DNA of 64,000 bases, taken from Chara braunii (lineage: Eukaryota > Streptophyta > Charophyceae > Charales > Characeae). The number at the start of each line of letters is the position of its first letter. The first letter of the stretch is position 1. The notes below the pieces were generated by a model. It was not told the origin of the DNA. It did not search any database and saw nothing but the letters and a program-made list of their open reading frames with translations. This document shows, one piece after another, positions 1 to 11,166 of this stretch. Where the stretch lies: positions 693,371 through 757,370 of the forward strand of contig BFEA01000387.1 of assembly GCA_003427395.1 (NCBI GenBank), given 5' to 3'. Both the position numbers and the translations under genes were made by a program.

Positions 1-10
1 CCCAATCTTG

Positions 11-12
<2 letters not shown>

Positions 13-56
<44 letters not shown>
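13..56. repeat. (CT)n microsatellite
   Basis: Uninterrupted CT dinucleotide run near the left edge of the window. The serine/leucine reading frame crossing it is an artefact of the repeat. Confidence 0.95.
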
Positions 57-59
<3 letters not shown>

Positions 60-953
60 CTTCTTCTTCGTCGTGGTCTTCTTGCAGGTGCGCGGCGGCT
101 TCTTCAATCTCAGGTCCGCTATGGAGGACTATCTCCTTCGACTGCCACCTCGGCTATGGCGCATCAGGCCCTGCATACGACGGCGCGCATGGAGTAGCGG
201 GTACCAGCTCCGATACCAATGCAATCAGACTCGTTCTCAAACACACTTTTCATGCATGTAAACAGCAACGCAGCATACTGGCGACATGCGCCCACTCAAA
301 AGTCAGAGATGTGGCTTTCAGACACGAGTTCACTCTCAAATGGCTATGGCGACTTCAGCGCCCAAACATCTCACTATTCACATACACTGGATCACCCTGG
401 ATACCCCACACGCATCACTCTAACACTCGAACACACACACACACTCACTACTAACTACAGCTATGGCAGCTATCGCTGCATCTAACCTATCGCTATGCTA
501 ACTCCCTCTCTCTAGCCCACTGCGTCCTCCGGGCTCATCTGCAGACCTCCTTGCACAAGTCGCTGTGGCAGCGCTTCCGCATGGCTCACGCAGGAACGAA
601 TGAATGGCTGGGCGCTGCCTCTCGATTTATACTTCAGAAACTCGTTGGTCTGCCCTTTGCCATCGGCCCTTGGTGCTCACAGTCCACCTGTGGTACTTGC
701 TGGACCGGACTGGGACTGACTGGACCTTCCGCTGACTGACTGTGGACTCACCGCTATCCTACCGACGTTTTACTGCTGTTGCACTGCGGTTTAGTCCACC
801 ACTTGCCTCTCCACTTGACCACTTGCCCACTTGCCTACCTTCTAGAAGGTCTACAGCTAAGCTTCCGGAACTCACTAAGACTCCTACGCTATAGACCTAC
901 AGATCGAACCCCTGCTGCCTATGGACCTACGACAGGCCTACCAACTGCCTACG
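57..953. other. no gene recognised
   Basis: Mixed-composition DNA with only short reading frames on both strands. None shows a domain, motif or family resemblance I can name. A short CA run lies near 430-450. Confidence 0.6.
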
Positions 954-1062
954 AATACNCAGGTNACAGGTTCAATTCTCGGGGTCTACACAGATACTGT
1001 ACATGGGTAGGGTGAGGTCTAGGGATCGAACCCTGGGTACTGCATCCGCCACTGCTAAAAGG
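954..1062 (-). other. tRNA-like B-box sequence, possible SINE relic
   Basis: On the minus strand around 1019-1035 there is a canonical Pol III B-box core (GGTTCGATCCC). It is preceded, too closely, by an A-box-like TAGCAGTGGCG near 1045-1060. A second B-box-like GTTCAATTC lies on the plus strand near 974. The spacing is too short for a tRNA and no cloverleaf forms. Two isolated N bases sit at 958 and 965. The likeliest reading is a worn tRNA-derived SINE or chance. Confidence 0.25.
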
Positions 1063-1237
1063 TGAAAACCGTTTCAGGTGCAAGCACGTGCGGTCGTGTG
1101 TGAGTGAGGGCGCTGCTGAGGGCAGCGCCATAGCCCAGCCTCCATAGCTGGATGGGCTTGGACTACAGTGAGGCGCAGGGGTGGTCTTCGGGTGTACAGA
1201 AGGAAGACGTGGGTGTAAGACGAGGGAGAGAGAGAAG

Positions 1238-1265
1238 GATGATGATGATGATGATGATGATGATG
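1238..1265. repeat. (GAT)n microsatellite
   Basis: About nine GAT units. DNA on either side up to the CA repeat shows no recognisable gene. Confidence 0.9.
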
Positions 1266-1715
1266 TGAGGGCACATACCTGGTATTGGCGATGGTCTGCT
1301 ACCGGCGACATCTTCAAGTACTTTGTTGGCTGCTGACGTCAACAGTTGCATTGTCTATTAGTAGGCTAGTAGTAGCTGTGTAGGGAGTAGGCTGGGCGCC
1401 GAGCGCCAAGTAGGGAGAAGGGCCTGGATACATATGTTGGTGGTGGCGAGATCAAGCTCTCATTGATATTGGTTTTCAGTGTTACGATTCTCCATTGGTG
1501 TCATATTGGTGCAATGCTGCTTTCTGAACACTGTGATACGATCTGGCTTTCAATGTGATTGTGCAATCTGAATATTGTCATCTCGCTATTGCTCATTTTC
1601 CTTGCAGATAAATCATTGATTGATTATTGGATAGAACAAAAAAAAAAAGACTCTGCACGTTAGTGTGTGTGGGACTCCCTGCACCCCCCTCTCTCTCTCT
1701 CGATCGATCGACCGA

Positions 1716-1727
1716 ACACACACACAT

Positions 1728-1770
<43 letters not shown>

Positions 1771-1782
1771 ACACACACACAC
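1716..1782. repeat. (CA)n microsatellite
   Basis: Long CA run with a few interruptions, preceded by a short CT run and a CGAT run at about 1690-1711. Confidence 0.95.
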
Positions 1783-2084
1783 TACCACACAGACACACTG
1801 AAGGAAAAGGGAAAAAAATCAATAGTGAGTGGGAGAGCACATTTTTGACATCACCATCTCTGGTGATTTTTCTTTGTTTTTTGGATTAGCTAAATGCCCT
1901 GGAAATTTATAGGCATGTACCCTTCACGCTATCGAATTCACCAAAACAATTCAAAGAAAAAATATTTTTTTTAGACACCAAAACAATTTTGGTGGGGGCC
2001 GAACTTTGGGAAGTTCTCCCCGTCACATTCGGGGGAGGGGTGGAGACCCTCCCTGGACGTTCGGGTGGGTAACCCTGTCTGTGA

Positions 2085-2270
2085 GGGCATCCTTCCTCGG
2101 ACCGAGATACGAGCCCTGGCCGGTAGAGGGACCCTATGGTGATGGGGGTCATGCTTTGGTGGTTGCGGGATTTGTTTTTTTCTGGGGGGGGGAGGGACAT
2201 CTGCGAGGGTGGCCATCCTCGGACCGAAATACGAACCCTAGCCCAGTAAAGGGCCCTATCGTGATGGCTC
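2085..2270 (+). repeat. two-copy tandem repeat, period 122
   Basis: The block with CCTCGGACCGA, ATACGA and CCCTATNGTGATGG occurs at about 2085-2146 and again at about 2207-2268. The copies have diverged. No coding function is recognised. Confidence 0.7.
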
Positions 2271-3138
2271 CGCTCTCATTCGGCACATGCTGGAAACCCG
2301 TCCCAACGTCCCTTTGACTGTACACTCAAGTCTGCCCCCCTGTTTACTCAGCCAGAACTCGCTTCTTGGGCGATTCGCCAACCCTTTTCGTTCCTGTAAA
2401 GGGCTGTAATCCCTTCTCCTGCTCCGAGCTTCTCTGGTCCTGTTTCCGTTGAGATCGTGCTATACTCTGCCTAACTACCCTTACCCCCCTGACCCGGCAT
2501 CGCCTGTTCTGCATAAACCCTTCCCTTGCCATACTCGATTATGTGCCCTTTGAAATTGTGAGCGAGTTTACCGTCCCATGGTATCTGGTACCCTCACCAT
2601 CACCCTTGTTCCCATATCCCCCTAGCCCCTGTTCCAAGGGAGGTTTGTATTGTGTGTAATTGCAGTCTTTGTTCCCTCGCAGTCTCTTTTTGTCACTCTT
2701 CAACCTCCCCAGTCCCCTGTTCCCGAGGCGGCATATGATGTATCCCTTTTGTGTCCCTGCCTGGCGTGGTCGAGGGGTTTTTAATGATTTTAATACGTGG
2801 TCGAGGGTTTTTTAATGATTTTGATAGTCAACCATTACTGTACAGTGTACAAGTTGCAAGTTAACAATCATGGCAAGATATTAGATCTGGCAGTGGTTCT
2901 GAAACCCCAGCACCCGCCAACCTTACCACGTCATCCCAGCGGAGGGCAGGCAGGCAGGCTTGCAGTGTAACAAATGACATAAATTCACAGCATTCCCCAC
3001 ATATAGCATATTGCAAAAGCAAGTGCAGGTTGAAAATATGCCATGCTCTTTTTCTTTTCTTTTCTTTTCTTTTTCAATCCTAAAGGCCTAAGTTACTCTG
3101 ATTTTCCAGAACAGGCTTAACTCTCTAAAGGAAGCTTA
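2271..3138. other. no gene recognised
   Basis: Apart from the 31-bp duplication and a TTTTC-rich run at 3050-3076, I see no structure here. It separates the first repeats from the gypsy element. Confidence 0.5.
2765..2826 (+). repeat. 31-bp direct repeat, two copies
   Basis: A 31-bp unit beginning CGTGGTCGAG and ending in a TTTAATGATTTT tract occurs twice in tandem (2765-2795, 2796-2826) with few differences. Confidence 0.8.
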
Positions 3139-3152
3139 CGAAAGCAATTTGG

Positions 3153-3730
3153 GAAACACAGTCATAAGTATGGCGCAGATTCCCAGAACCGACCAGATAA
3201 TACAGAGTGAATACAAATACAGCGGAAGACTTGATACACATACTCAGACTGCAACGACACACTCTCATCATGCATCAGTGGTGTGAAAGCCCTGGCCTTG
3301 GACACGGAAGAACAGGCCAGGGTCTGAGATCATACANCACACTCTCATCATGCATCAGTGGTGTGAAAGCCCTGGCCTTGGACACGGAAGAACAGGCCAG
3401 GGTCTGAGATCATACACGGACGAATGGAGGGACAGGGGAGACGAAAGGAAGAGGAGAGGGAAATGACGTCAACACCATGGATCCAAAAATAGTATCTCAA
3501 ATGTCATAAGTAGTGCAAATCTGGAATGTCGTGAATACAGAGTCTCACAGTGTCCCAGATGTCGATCTCCAAATATCCAGATACACCTTCAGAAGTAGAT
3601 GGAGTCGGATCCCGAAGCATTCCTCAACCGATGTCTCAATGCTACTATCTCAACTGTCATCAGAACTCGTCACCATCCTTCATACTCAGAGTGGTCCAGT
3701 AGAGTAGACTTAGACCTAAAGGGTAGGGGG

Positions 3731-3764
<34 letters not shown>

Positions 3765-4349
3765 GAGGAAGAAGTGGAGGGAGGAAAGGTGTGACCTTCC
3801 TCCCGGATACCTGATGCGGTAAGGCTGGCGCTGGGCCGCATGCTGGGCCGGTGATTCCTCCTTGCGGCTACGCTCGTTCTCTCCTCGCTGCTCCTGCTAG
3901 CGCTGAAACGCTGCGCTAATCCTGCTAATGCTGAAGCGCTGCGCTAATCCTGAAGACTAACGCGTAGGCTAACCTCATATCTACCAACCTACCGACTGAG
4001 GCTGGTACCCAGCTGATATAGTGCTGGGTCGGCCTCAGTCCTACTGAGTGCCTTCGGGTCTGGACCGTTGATCGGGCCCAACGGTTCAGATCCGATTTGA
4101 ATCTGAAAAGTGGCGCCCAAAACTGCACCGCCGGCTGGGCCTACCAATGGACCGGTACCTAGCCTAAACAACTAGCCGTTGGGTCTGGTGGGGTCTAAAC
4201 GAGCCCTACCGGACCCTAAACTGAACCGACGGTTCCTAGGCCTACCTGGACCTAGCTGGGACCGTCGTGACCCAGTACCTAGGCGTGAACCGTGCCTACC
4301 ACAGAACCGGGCCCTAACTGGGGCCCGTGTGGTATCAGTATGCCACACA
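3153..4349 (-). repeat. 3' LTR of gypsy element 1
   Basis: Matches 11181-12284 along its length, including the AGGCTGGNRCCCAGCTGATA block and the ending GGTATCAGTATGCC. It directly abuts the polypurine tract. The first 14 bases of the other LTR are not recognisable here. It carries a 79-bp internal duplication around a single N (3258-3416) absent from the other LTR, and a GA run at about 3734-3761. Confidence 0.88.
3258..3416 (+). repeat. 79-bp duplication joined by one N
   Basis: The block 3258-3336 is repeated as 3338-3416 with a single N at 3337 between them. The sister LTR has this block once (near 11302-11381). This is more likely an assembly join than biology. Confidence 0.75.
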
Positions 4350-4360
4350 CTCCCCCCCTT
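4350..4360 (-). other. polypurine tract of gypsy element 1
   Basis: The minus-strand reading is AAGGGGGGGAG, immediately before the 3' LTR, which begins TGTGTGGCATACTG. This is the expected place and composition for the plus-strand DNA primer. Confidence 0.8.
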
Positions 4361-4370
4361 GAAGACCGAG

Positions 4371-5101
4371 CTAACTGCGAGGGCGAAGCTGTCTGTCCGA
4401 TGTCCGTACGGGGCGGGCGGGTTGGGCAGCTTCCTTAGCAAGTCGCTGTTTTCTGTAATGCCTGAAGATGAGTGGTAGTGTCGCCTTCAGGTCAGCTCGT
4501 GAAATCCAGCGTGTGTCATCGGGATCGCATTGCTTGAATGTAACTTTGTACTGCATTGGCTTGTTGCTGTGCTTGTGATGAGTGAGGACGCGGTCGACCT
4601 CCTGGTGACCATGCATTGATGGAGGGTCGTGCGACCGTCTGCCCGGGAAATCCGCTGGTGAGGCTGGAGTATAGACCGCCAGCTTTGAAGCGTGAAATAT
4701 TGGGTGGACCGTCAAATGCGGGGGAATCTCGATTATGAAAGAGGGACCCGCAGGGTCGTCGCCGGCTGCGGAAGTGACCTTCCATGGACCAAACCACTTA
4801 GGGAGGAGCTTGCACGAGGCGTGCTGCTCAAGCGTGAATTCCTCGAGGTGACCCAAACAAGGTCGCTGACGCGGATTGGACATGGGATGCGACGCCGATT
4901 CGCTTGCTGCTGCATACGGACCTGAGCCTTTTGCATGTTTGCGCGGGCTTTGGCCAGCAGTTCCCTATACTTCCGTGTAGAAGCGGGGGAGCAAGCGGCA
5001 TCGATATCGGCAGTCCGTGGAAGCAAAATGTCTGCGAAGATACGGCCTTGCCGTCCACCGTAATGCAACTCAAACGGAGTCACGCCGATCGCCGGGTGCA
5101 C
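4371..5101 (-). pseudogene. gypsy integrase C-terminus with chromodomain-like tail
   Basis: The frame starting at 5101 carries the post-catalytic integrase motif TPFELHYG, then an alanine/glutamine-rich helix ending near ANRRR. It shifts into a second frame (up to 4883) with KLLPKWFGPWKV, the IPPHLTVHPIFHASKL motif, and a tail HQEVDRVLTHH...YKVTFKQ...TRWISRADL. That tail has the layout of a gypsy chromodomain, but the usual W-G-Y core is replaced. In intact elements this region directs target choice. The frameshift between 4733 and 4883 makes it non-functional. Confidence 0.8.
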
Positions 5102-5600
5102 CGAAGTGTTGTAGGCGAACTTGATGTCGGGAAGGCTGTCAACCTAGTCCTTCTGATCCGGGCGGATGAGTGTGCGGAGCATCATCTGCACAGTCTAGTG
5201 CGCACGTTCCGTTTGCCCATCCGTTTGAGGATGCCGTGCGCAACTCGGTTTCATGCTGGTGCCGAATTCCACCATGAGTGTCGACCAAAAGGCTGACATG
5301 AAACGAGTGTCGCGGTCGCTGACGATGTCTTCCGGAACGCCCTGGCTGCAAAACCAGCCGGTGTGCAAGAGTCATGCGAGCTCGGGAGCCGTCACGTGAT
5401 ACTTGCATGGAAGAAATCGAGCGTACTTGCTCAAACGGTCAACAACCGTAAGAATACCATCATGGCCAAGGCGATTGCGAGGGAAAGGACCAGTCACATC
5501 CATAGGAATGGAGAGACCTGGTTCCCGAGGAATCGGCAATGGTTTCAGTTCGCCGTACGGGAGCTGATGACACCCTTTGTGTCGGTGGCAAACGGCTCAT
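5102..5600 (-). pseudogene. gypsy integrase catalytic core, with stops
   Basis: The minus-strand frame shared with the flanking pieces shows the rve core: an MDVTGPF strand with the first Asp, VVDRLSKYARF, then SDRDTRFMS with the second Asp, then HPQTDGQTE with the catalytic Glu. In-frame stops follow the zinc-finger segment (near 5596), occur shortly after the Glu, and occur again before the C-terminal piece. The catalytic triad residues are therefore still legible but the protein is broken. Confidence 0.8.
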
Positions 5601-6481
5601 GACTGAATGTACCGGTTGACGTCGCTGATGATGTCCAGCCAGTGAAATCGCTGGCGGAGTCGTGCAAGTGTGCGTGCAACGCTAAGGTGTCCCACCAGCC
5701 GCGAATCGTGGTATTCGCCAAGGAGGTGAGTGCGCAAGATGCGGTCTTGGGGAACACTCAACAAGTCCTTGCCTCGTGTATGGAGAAGCAAGTAGTCGTC
5801 GACAATGCGATAATTGCTTGCCGGCGGATGATGCGATGATAAGTCCGCATAGAATGTGGAGAATCCCGGATCCGACATGTAGCCGTTTACGAAATGCTGT
5901 TGCAGGTCCTCGTCGAGGCCAAATGTGGAGTACACCAAGGCGCAAAGATCGGGTCTTCGCAAGAGAGCATTCGCTGCCTTGTTCGAGGGGCCCCGAATAT
6001 GCTTGGAGGTGAAGTTGAATTGGTCGATGGAGTACATCCAGCGACCGGTCGTTCTACTCACCGTGTCTTGCGTCTTGTAATAAGTCAATGGATTGTTGTC
6101 CGTTGCCCACGTGAATCGCCGACGCACAAGGAGAAAGTGACGCCAACGCTTAAGTACAGTGACAAAAGCTAGTAGTTCCTTCTTCCTCGCATCATAAAGA
6201 GAATTGATGGGCGGCACCTTTTGGTTGAAGTACTCAACCGGATGCCAGTCTGTGCCGTCATGCTGTTCCAAAACCGCGCCAATGCCGTAACCGCAAGCAT
6301 CCGTAGTTAGTTTGGTAGGCAAGGTCGGGTCATAGATGCTTAGGACAGGAGCTTGAAGCAAAGCCGTCTTCAGCGTATGGAACGCGTGTCGGGCTTCGTC
6401 GTTGAACTCAAAGGGCACTAAGGGGAACTGAAGTCGCGACAATGGTGCAACGATCCATTGGAAGCTCTTGACGAAGCGCAT
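5597..6481 (-). pseudogene. gypsy RNase H and integrase N-terminus
   Basis: A 294-residue open stretch. It begins with the connection region after RT, then RNase H: LTTDACGYGIGAVL carries the first acidic residue, RKKELLAFV the Glu, and FTWATDNNPL the next Asp. The motif HIRGPSNKAANALLRR follows, where intact elements usually have N-x-x-A-D-x-L-S-R. The end holds part of the integrase zinc-binding region (EYHDSRLVGHLSVART). It is in the same frame as RT and the integrase core. In active elements RNase H removes the RNA template during cDNA synthesis. Confidence 0.85.
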
Positions 6482-6487
6482 GTAATA

Positions 6488-7687
6488 TCATGCTAAGTCA
6501 AGAAAGGAGCGGACGTCGGTAGTACACGCGAGGTCCGGCCAATCTTGAATGGCTTGTACTTTGTCCGCGAGCGAACGAATGCCTTGCGGCGTCACGTAAT
6601 GGCCCAAATACTCCAGCTCTTGCTGGGCAAACTCGCACTTGTCGCGGTTCGCCTTGTACTTGGCGATACGGAGCCGCTCCAAAACAGCGCGAAGGTGCTC
6701 AAGGTGCTCGTCCAACGACCGACTATAAACCAAGATATCATCAAGGTAAATGAGTATGGTGAAGTCGAGCAGGTCGCGAAATTTCGTTGCCATGGCCGCT
6801 TGGAAAGTAGTCGGAGCATTGGTGAGACCGAAAGGCATGACGATCCTCTCAAAGTGCCCATACCGCGTCTTGAATGCGGTCTTATACCGATCTCTTGGTT
6901 GGATCTCGATCTGGTGATAGCCGGATTTGAGGTCAAGCTTTCAGAAGTACTTGGCGCTGCCTAGTCGCTCCAGAAGATCATCGATCCGAGGGAGAGGATC
7001 GACGGTCTTGATTGTTTGAGCGTTAAGTTTCCGATAGTCGATGCACAAACGAAGGTCCTTGTTCTTCTTTTGGACGAAGAAAACAGGAGGACAATATGGC
7101 GAACAGCTAGGGCGAATCCAACCCTTGGCCAAGAGGTCGTCTAATTGTGCCCAAAGCACTTGAAGCTCCTCGTCGAACATGCGGTAGATACATCCGCACG
7201 GACGTACGGCGCCGTCCTCGAGAGTGATCCCGTGGCGTATGGGCCGATCCGCTACGACTCCGGCGGGAGCTTGGAAGACATCCTCATGGTTGTCCAACAG
7301 CTCAGTGATGCGTGGGTCCAATGTGTCCGTCTTGGGCTGATCACCGGGTGGCAGGGCGTGAAGAAAACACATGCCCATCTCCTCGATGTCGTGTCGGCTG
7401 ATGGATTGGCGAATGCTCGCCGCAGAAACCACGTGACAACCAATCGAAGGATGAGGAAGCGAAACCGTACACGGGACTAGTTTGCCACGCTGATCACGAA
7501 CGTGAACGGTGCGTCGGTAAAAGTACACCGGATGGTCTTCGCTTTGCAGCCACAACATGCCTAAGATCATATCGAACTTAGTGGCCAATATGTCGAATGA
7601 CACGGCCTCGCATGCTAGCGAGGCAAAGTACACGGGCACGGAGTTAACGCAGCGGTCGATTGACTTTTGCGTAGGACCATCGGCCAA
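6488..7687 (-). pseudogene. gypsy protease end and reverse transcriptase
   Basis: The upstream part (to about 6941) includes the end of the protease region (FDMILGMLWL) and the start of RT, with KGWIRPSCSPYCPPVFFVQKK and LRLCIDYRKLN. A stop follows AKYF near 6941, then KLDLKSGYHQI, then MPFGLTNAPTTFQ and the active-site YLDD motif in ILIYLDDILVYS. These are standard Ty3 RT blocks. Apart from the stop the reading frame is kept across the domain, so decay is moderate. Confidence 0.9.
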
Positions 7688-8664
7688 CGTGACGTGCGTA
7701 GGCTAACTTTCCTTTGAACGCGCGAGCCTAGCCCGGCGCGTGCCATGAAGTCTTGGCTGATGTAATTGAGAGACGCTCCACAATCGATCAAGGCACTACA
7801 GGTTGCCTTTTCGATCTGAATGCGGATGTAGAGGAGTGGCGCGTTAATGTCGACGTACCGTTGCACTGCGTGCTCGTGGTCCACATTCGCAAGATAGCTA
7901 CGAAGGTCAACAACCGCTACTCCGCCGTCCGTCGACGGAGGTGGTACTGCAGCGTGCAAGTATTCACGCAATTGTGCCATGAGGGGGTTGCAATGCGGTG
8001 TTGGCAAAGAACCAGTGGAGGGAAGAGGCAACCATTGGAAGTCCTCAACTGTCAACAAGTCGAGTTCCTCAAGACTCGCCCAAGTTGACGGATCCTCCGA
8101 TAGAAGGGCTGGCGAAGCGACCGGTTCGTTGTCCAGCGGCGGTAACATCGCGCATGCGCTTGAATCCTGCACGTGGAGAGGTTGGTTCAACGGCCGGACC
8201 AGCTGGACAGCATAGTTCTCGAAGTCAATTCGATAACTTACGACTACCGCGTCATCCCCGGACATGAGAGAGACTGCTAGCAAGGCAGCCGAGTCCGGCG
8301 GACTGGGAAGTGATGTCGCTGCACTTCCCGTGGTGCTCAGTTTCCCGAGCCTGGACGCTTTGTCCTTGTCGAGGCATGCACTAGTGATGTGCTTGGTGCT
8401 GTTGCACCATGAACAGCATCCCCATTTCTGCCTCAACTTGAACATGTCTTCGGTGATACCGAACTTCGTCCATGGTGACTGTCGTGCTTCGTCCGCCAGC
8501 GCTGGTTTCGCCTTGTGTTTTCCCCCTCGGGGTCGTGAGCATTGCGGTGGTATCACTACCGCCACATCTCCATCACTTGATGTTGAAACGGCTGCGTGGT
8601 CCTCACTAGGTCCTTGCTGGACCGCTGCTACTTGTGGCGTCCGCTGACCTTTGCCTTTCTCCAC
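7615..8664 (-). pseudogene. gypsy gag zinc knuckle and aspartic protease
   Basis: A 349-residue open stretch. Near its residue 83 it has a CCHC knuckle (CSWCNSTKHITSAC, spacing CX2CX4HX4C), typical of nucleocapsid. About residue 290 has the protease motif ALIDCGASLNYIS. The family norm is D-[ST]-G-A, so the C in second position is a likely inactivating change. It lies in a different frame from RT, with overlap at 7615-7687, so a frameshift mutation separates protease from polymerase. Confidence 0.82.
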
Positions 8665-8812
8665 GTAACCAGGCTGATGGCGAGCCTCATTGGCCTCACG
8701 CCGGTTACATTGTACGAGTTCCTTTGCCTTTTAGATCATCTCATCAAAGGTCTCATACTAAAATTCGCTGCCCAGGGCAGCTGTCAAGCCGTCGCAAGAT
8801 CGGGCAAAGAAC

Positions 8813-9518
8813 TCAGCCCGGATTGGGTCGAAAGACAGGTTCAACTCCGGGGACGAGTCTTTGCCACTCCGTCAGCCATTCCCGTGATGTTCGTTGGCCT
8901 TGGAAGATGCGGAAGATCTTGTTCAAGGTGTGACGTTTGTCGTTGTTGACCATGAACCGGGTCTTCCACTTCTTCTCGAATTCCTCCCACGAAATCTTGG
9001 TGTGGAGGGTGGCGATGGTGCATTCCAACGTGACGGCCATGTGAGTCATGAAAGCTTGCGCCCCTCCGATGAGTTGGAGGTAAGAGTGAGTCAAGCCGCC
9101 GTAGTGGTGGGGTGTGATGTACATCCGCCTCTGCGTTGAATGCCATCCACCATTGCAACGGATCAGTCTTGTGGTAGTCATCGAACTACTCAATCTTGAA
9201 GTTCGACATCTTCCATTCCTTGACGACGGCGGCCGTTCGTTGCTGAACGAGGTCACTGAGCATCTGCAGCTGATTGCTGACTGTCGAAGCTCCAGCAAAC
9301 TTGCTGATGTCGCCAAGAAAAGCTACCACGTGGTTGGTCCGCTCTTCGAGTTGCTTGGCTTGAGCGGCCAAAACTGGGCTGCAGTTGGAAACTGCACTGC
9401 CTGTCGACTCAACTGCAGACAGTCGTGTCAACCCTGTGCTGACAATGGTCTGCAGCTGGTCGTTGATGGTCTGCTGCTGGCTGTTGGCGGCCCGCAATGT
9501 GCTATTCTCGGTCTGCAA
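8813..9518 (-). pseudogene. gypsy gag capsid-like region
   Basis: Two minus-strand frames overlap. The upstream one (9186-9518) is rich in Gln/Thr/Ala with coiled-coil character. The downstream one (to 8813) carries the retrotransposon gag core, including SWEEFEKKWKTRFM, followed by LNKIFRIFQGQRTSREWLTEW. This is the capsid-forming segment of plant Ty3 gag. A frameshift lies near 9186-9200, and about 150 bases without a clear frame separate it from the zinc-knuckle part. Confidence 0.75.
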
Positions 9519-9535
9519 TGTCGCGATCTTCAGGC

Positions 9536-10388
9536 CTATTGACCGGAAAGTTGTGTCATAGCGGGATGAAGATTTGGGGCATGGCCAGCAGTTCGCGTTG
9601 CTGCCAATTGCACGTGTACAACAAATTCTCCATCAATACTTCCTCGGTCGGCTCCTCTTGTGCTTCGGTTGCTTGGAAATGCTGTCGTCGAAGTAGCCTG
9701 CGGTACGCGGCTTCGTCTTTTGAGAGGTCCATTGTGGCCTGGTAACAAGCTTGATTCTGACTTGCCTCGACCTGCTGCTGCTGCAACCGTGCGGCTGCTG
9801 CAGCTTCGGCTGTGGCCTGCTGACGTGCTGCTGGCCTCCCTCCGTTTCCCATTTGCGAAGTTCGGCTGCAGCAGTCTCCATGTAATGTTAGAGACGTTCG
9901 AGAAACGCGAGTTGCGATTCATCTGCCTGCCGAACTGGCATGGGAGGAGTGACCGACCTCTTGGGGCTGGCCGGCGTATTGACGTCGGCAGTTTCGACCA
10001 TGGTCGTGCATTGTCTGCGCGGGATCCGAGGTGTCTTGGGTCCCTGTTGGGGCTTGGTTCCTGCGGATCCGTGCTCAGCAAGCCGTTGACTGCGGCGCAT
10101 CAAGTAGTCCTGGCTTCGTTGCTGCTGATGTGTCACTGCTGAGGTGGCACACTGCTGATGTGGCACTGCTGAGGTGGCGTGCTTCTGACATGGCACTGCT
10201 GAGGTGGCACGCTGCTGATGTGGCACTGCTGAGGTGGCACGCTGCTGATGTGGCACTGCGGAGGTGGCATGCTGCTGATGTTGCACTGCTGAGGTGGCAC
10301 AATGCTGACCTGGCCAGAGACTGAAGTCCGCAGTACCAAGAGGAGGAGAGAGAAAGTAGGGGTGGGAAGAAGGGAGGGAGGCAAGCAA
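9536..10388 (-). pseudogene. gypsy gag N-terminal region, frameshifted
   Basis: The upstream frame (9888-10388) begins at the first plausible gag Met. It contains an imperfect decapeptide repeat (about six units of ATSAVPHQQR type), then a basic, proline-rich stretch, and stops near 9888. The next frame (9556-9852) continues with an alanine/glutamine-rich helix and SKDEAAYRRLL. No catalytic domain is expected here. The repeat part is encoded by the 30-bp minisatellite described separately. Confidence 0.65.
10121..10310 (-). repeat. 30-bp minisatellite inside gag
   Basis: About six 30-bp units built of two similar 15-mers (GCTGAGGTGGCAC and GCTGATGTGGCAC cores). As 30 is a multiple of 3 it reads as a ten-residue repeat in the gag frame on the minus strand, and stays open in other frames. 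Confidence 0.85.
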
Positions 10389-10440
10389 TGCACAGACAGT
10401 CCCTTTCTGTCCCTGTCCTCGAACTTGACACTAGTCAAAA

Positions 10441-10680
10441 AATTTCTCCCCCACAAAAAAATTCGAATTTGGAAAAATTAAATATTTAATTATTTAATTA
10501 AATAAAATTTAATCAGAAAATACGAGCTTAATTAAATAAATTTTAAATTTTAATTTTGGCAAAAATTAAATATTTAATTAAATTTGCAACAAAAAATCCA
10601 ATGAAGTTTAAACAATATTAAACAGTGAAACAGAATTTTTAATTAAATAATTTCATGAAATTTAATCGGGAGGATTCAGC
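10441..10680. other. AT-rich leader of gypsy element 1
   Basis: A stretch made almost wholly of TTTAATTAAAT-like words between gag and the 5' LTR. It is sharply different in composition from the coding part. It has no reading frame and belongs to the untranslated leader. Confidence 0.6.
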
Positions 10681-11085
10681 ATCATTACGAGGTCATGAGG
10701 TAAATAGATGATCAATGGTAGTAGGAAGATACAACATTTGCGGTAAAGATGCAATCTTTAGTCGCAAAACAAAGATGCGATTTGGTGAAAGTTCCTTGAA
10801 GTTGCAGTCTGAATGTGGCCGTGCCCAGGCCCGATCTGCCTTAATTGGCGCGGTGCCTGGCTGGCACTTACTTCCCATAGGCTTGATAGGTCGTTAGATT
10901 CGGGTAGGACTAACCCTAATTAGCGTTAATTAGGTTAATCGTGATTAGCAATTTCCTAATCGTGCGCAGTATGGACAAAGCCGCCAAACCTAAAATTAGA
11001 ATTCCAATGACCTAATTAACTATGTAAGTAGAAGAAAAAAAAATTGCAACTTGCGATTTAATGATAACAGAGTACAGGTTTAGAT

Positions 11086-11087
<2 letters not shown>

Positions 11088-11117
<30 letters not shown>

Positions 11118-11126
11118 GTCAATCAA
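11088..11126 (+). repeat. (TCAA)n microsatellite
   Basis: About ten TCAA units just inside the primer-binding site of gypsy element 1. Confidence 0.9.
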
Positions 11127-11150
11127 ACGTGAGTCAATCCAATGCTGGTC

Positions 11151-11163
11151 TGCTCCGATACCA
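11151..11163 (-). other. primer-binding site of gypsy element 1
   Basis: The minus-strand reading TGGTATCGGAGCA lies 3 bases inside the 5' LTR end. Plant Ty3 elements typically carry TGGTATCAGAGC, complementary to the 3' end of initiator tRNA-Met. This site differs by one base. Confidence 0.8.
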
Positions 11164-11166
11164 AAC

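Noticed and set aside
5139-5408. Antisense and alternative frames across the gypsy pol region
   Set aside because: Shadows of the integrase and RT frames. None carries independent motifs.
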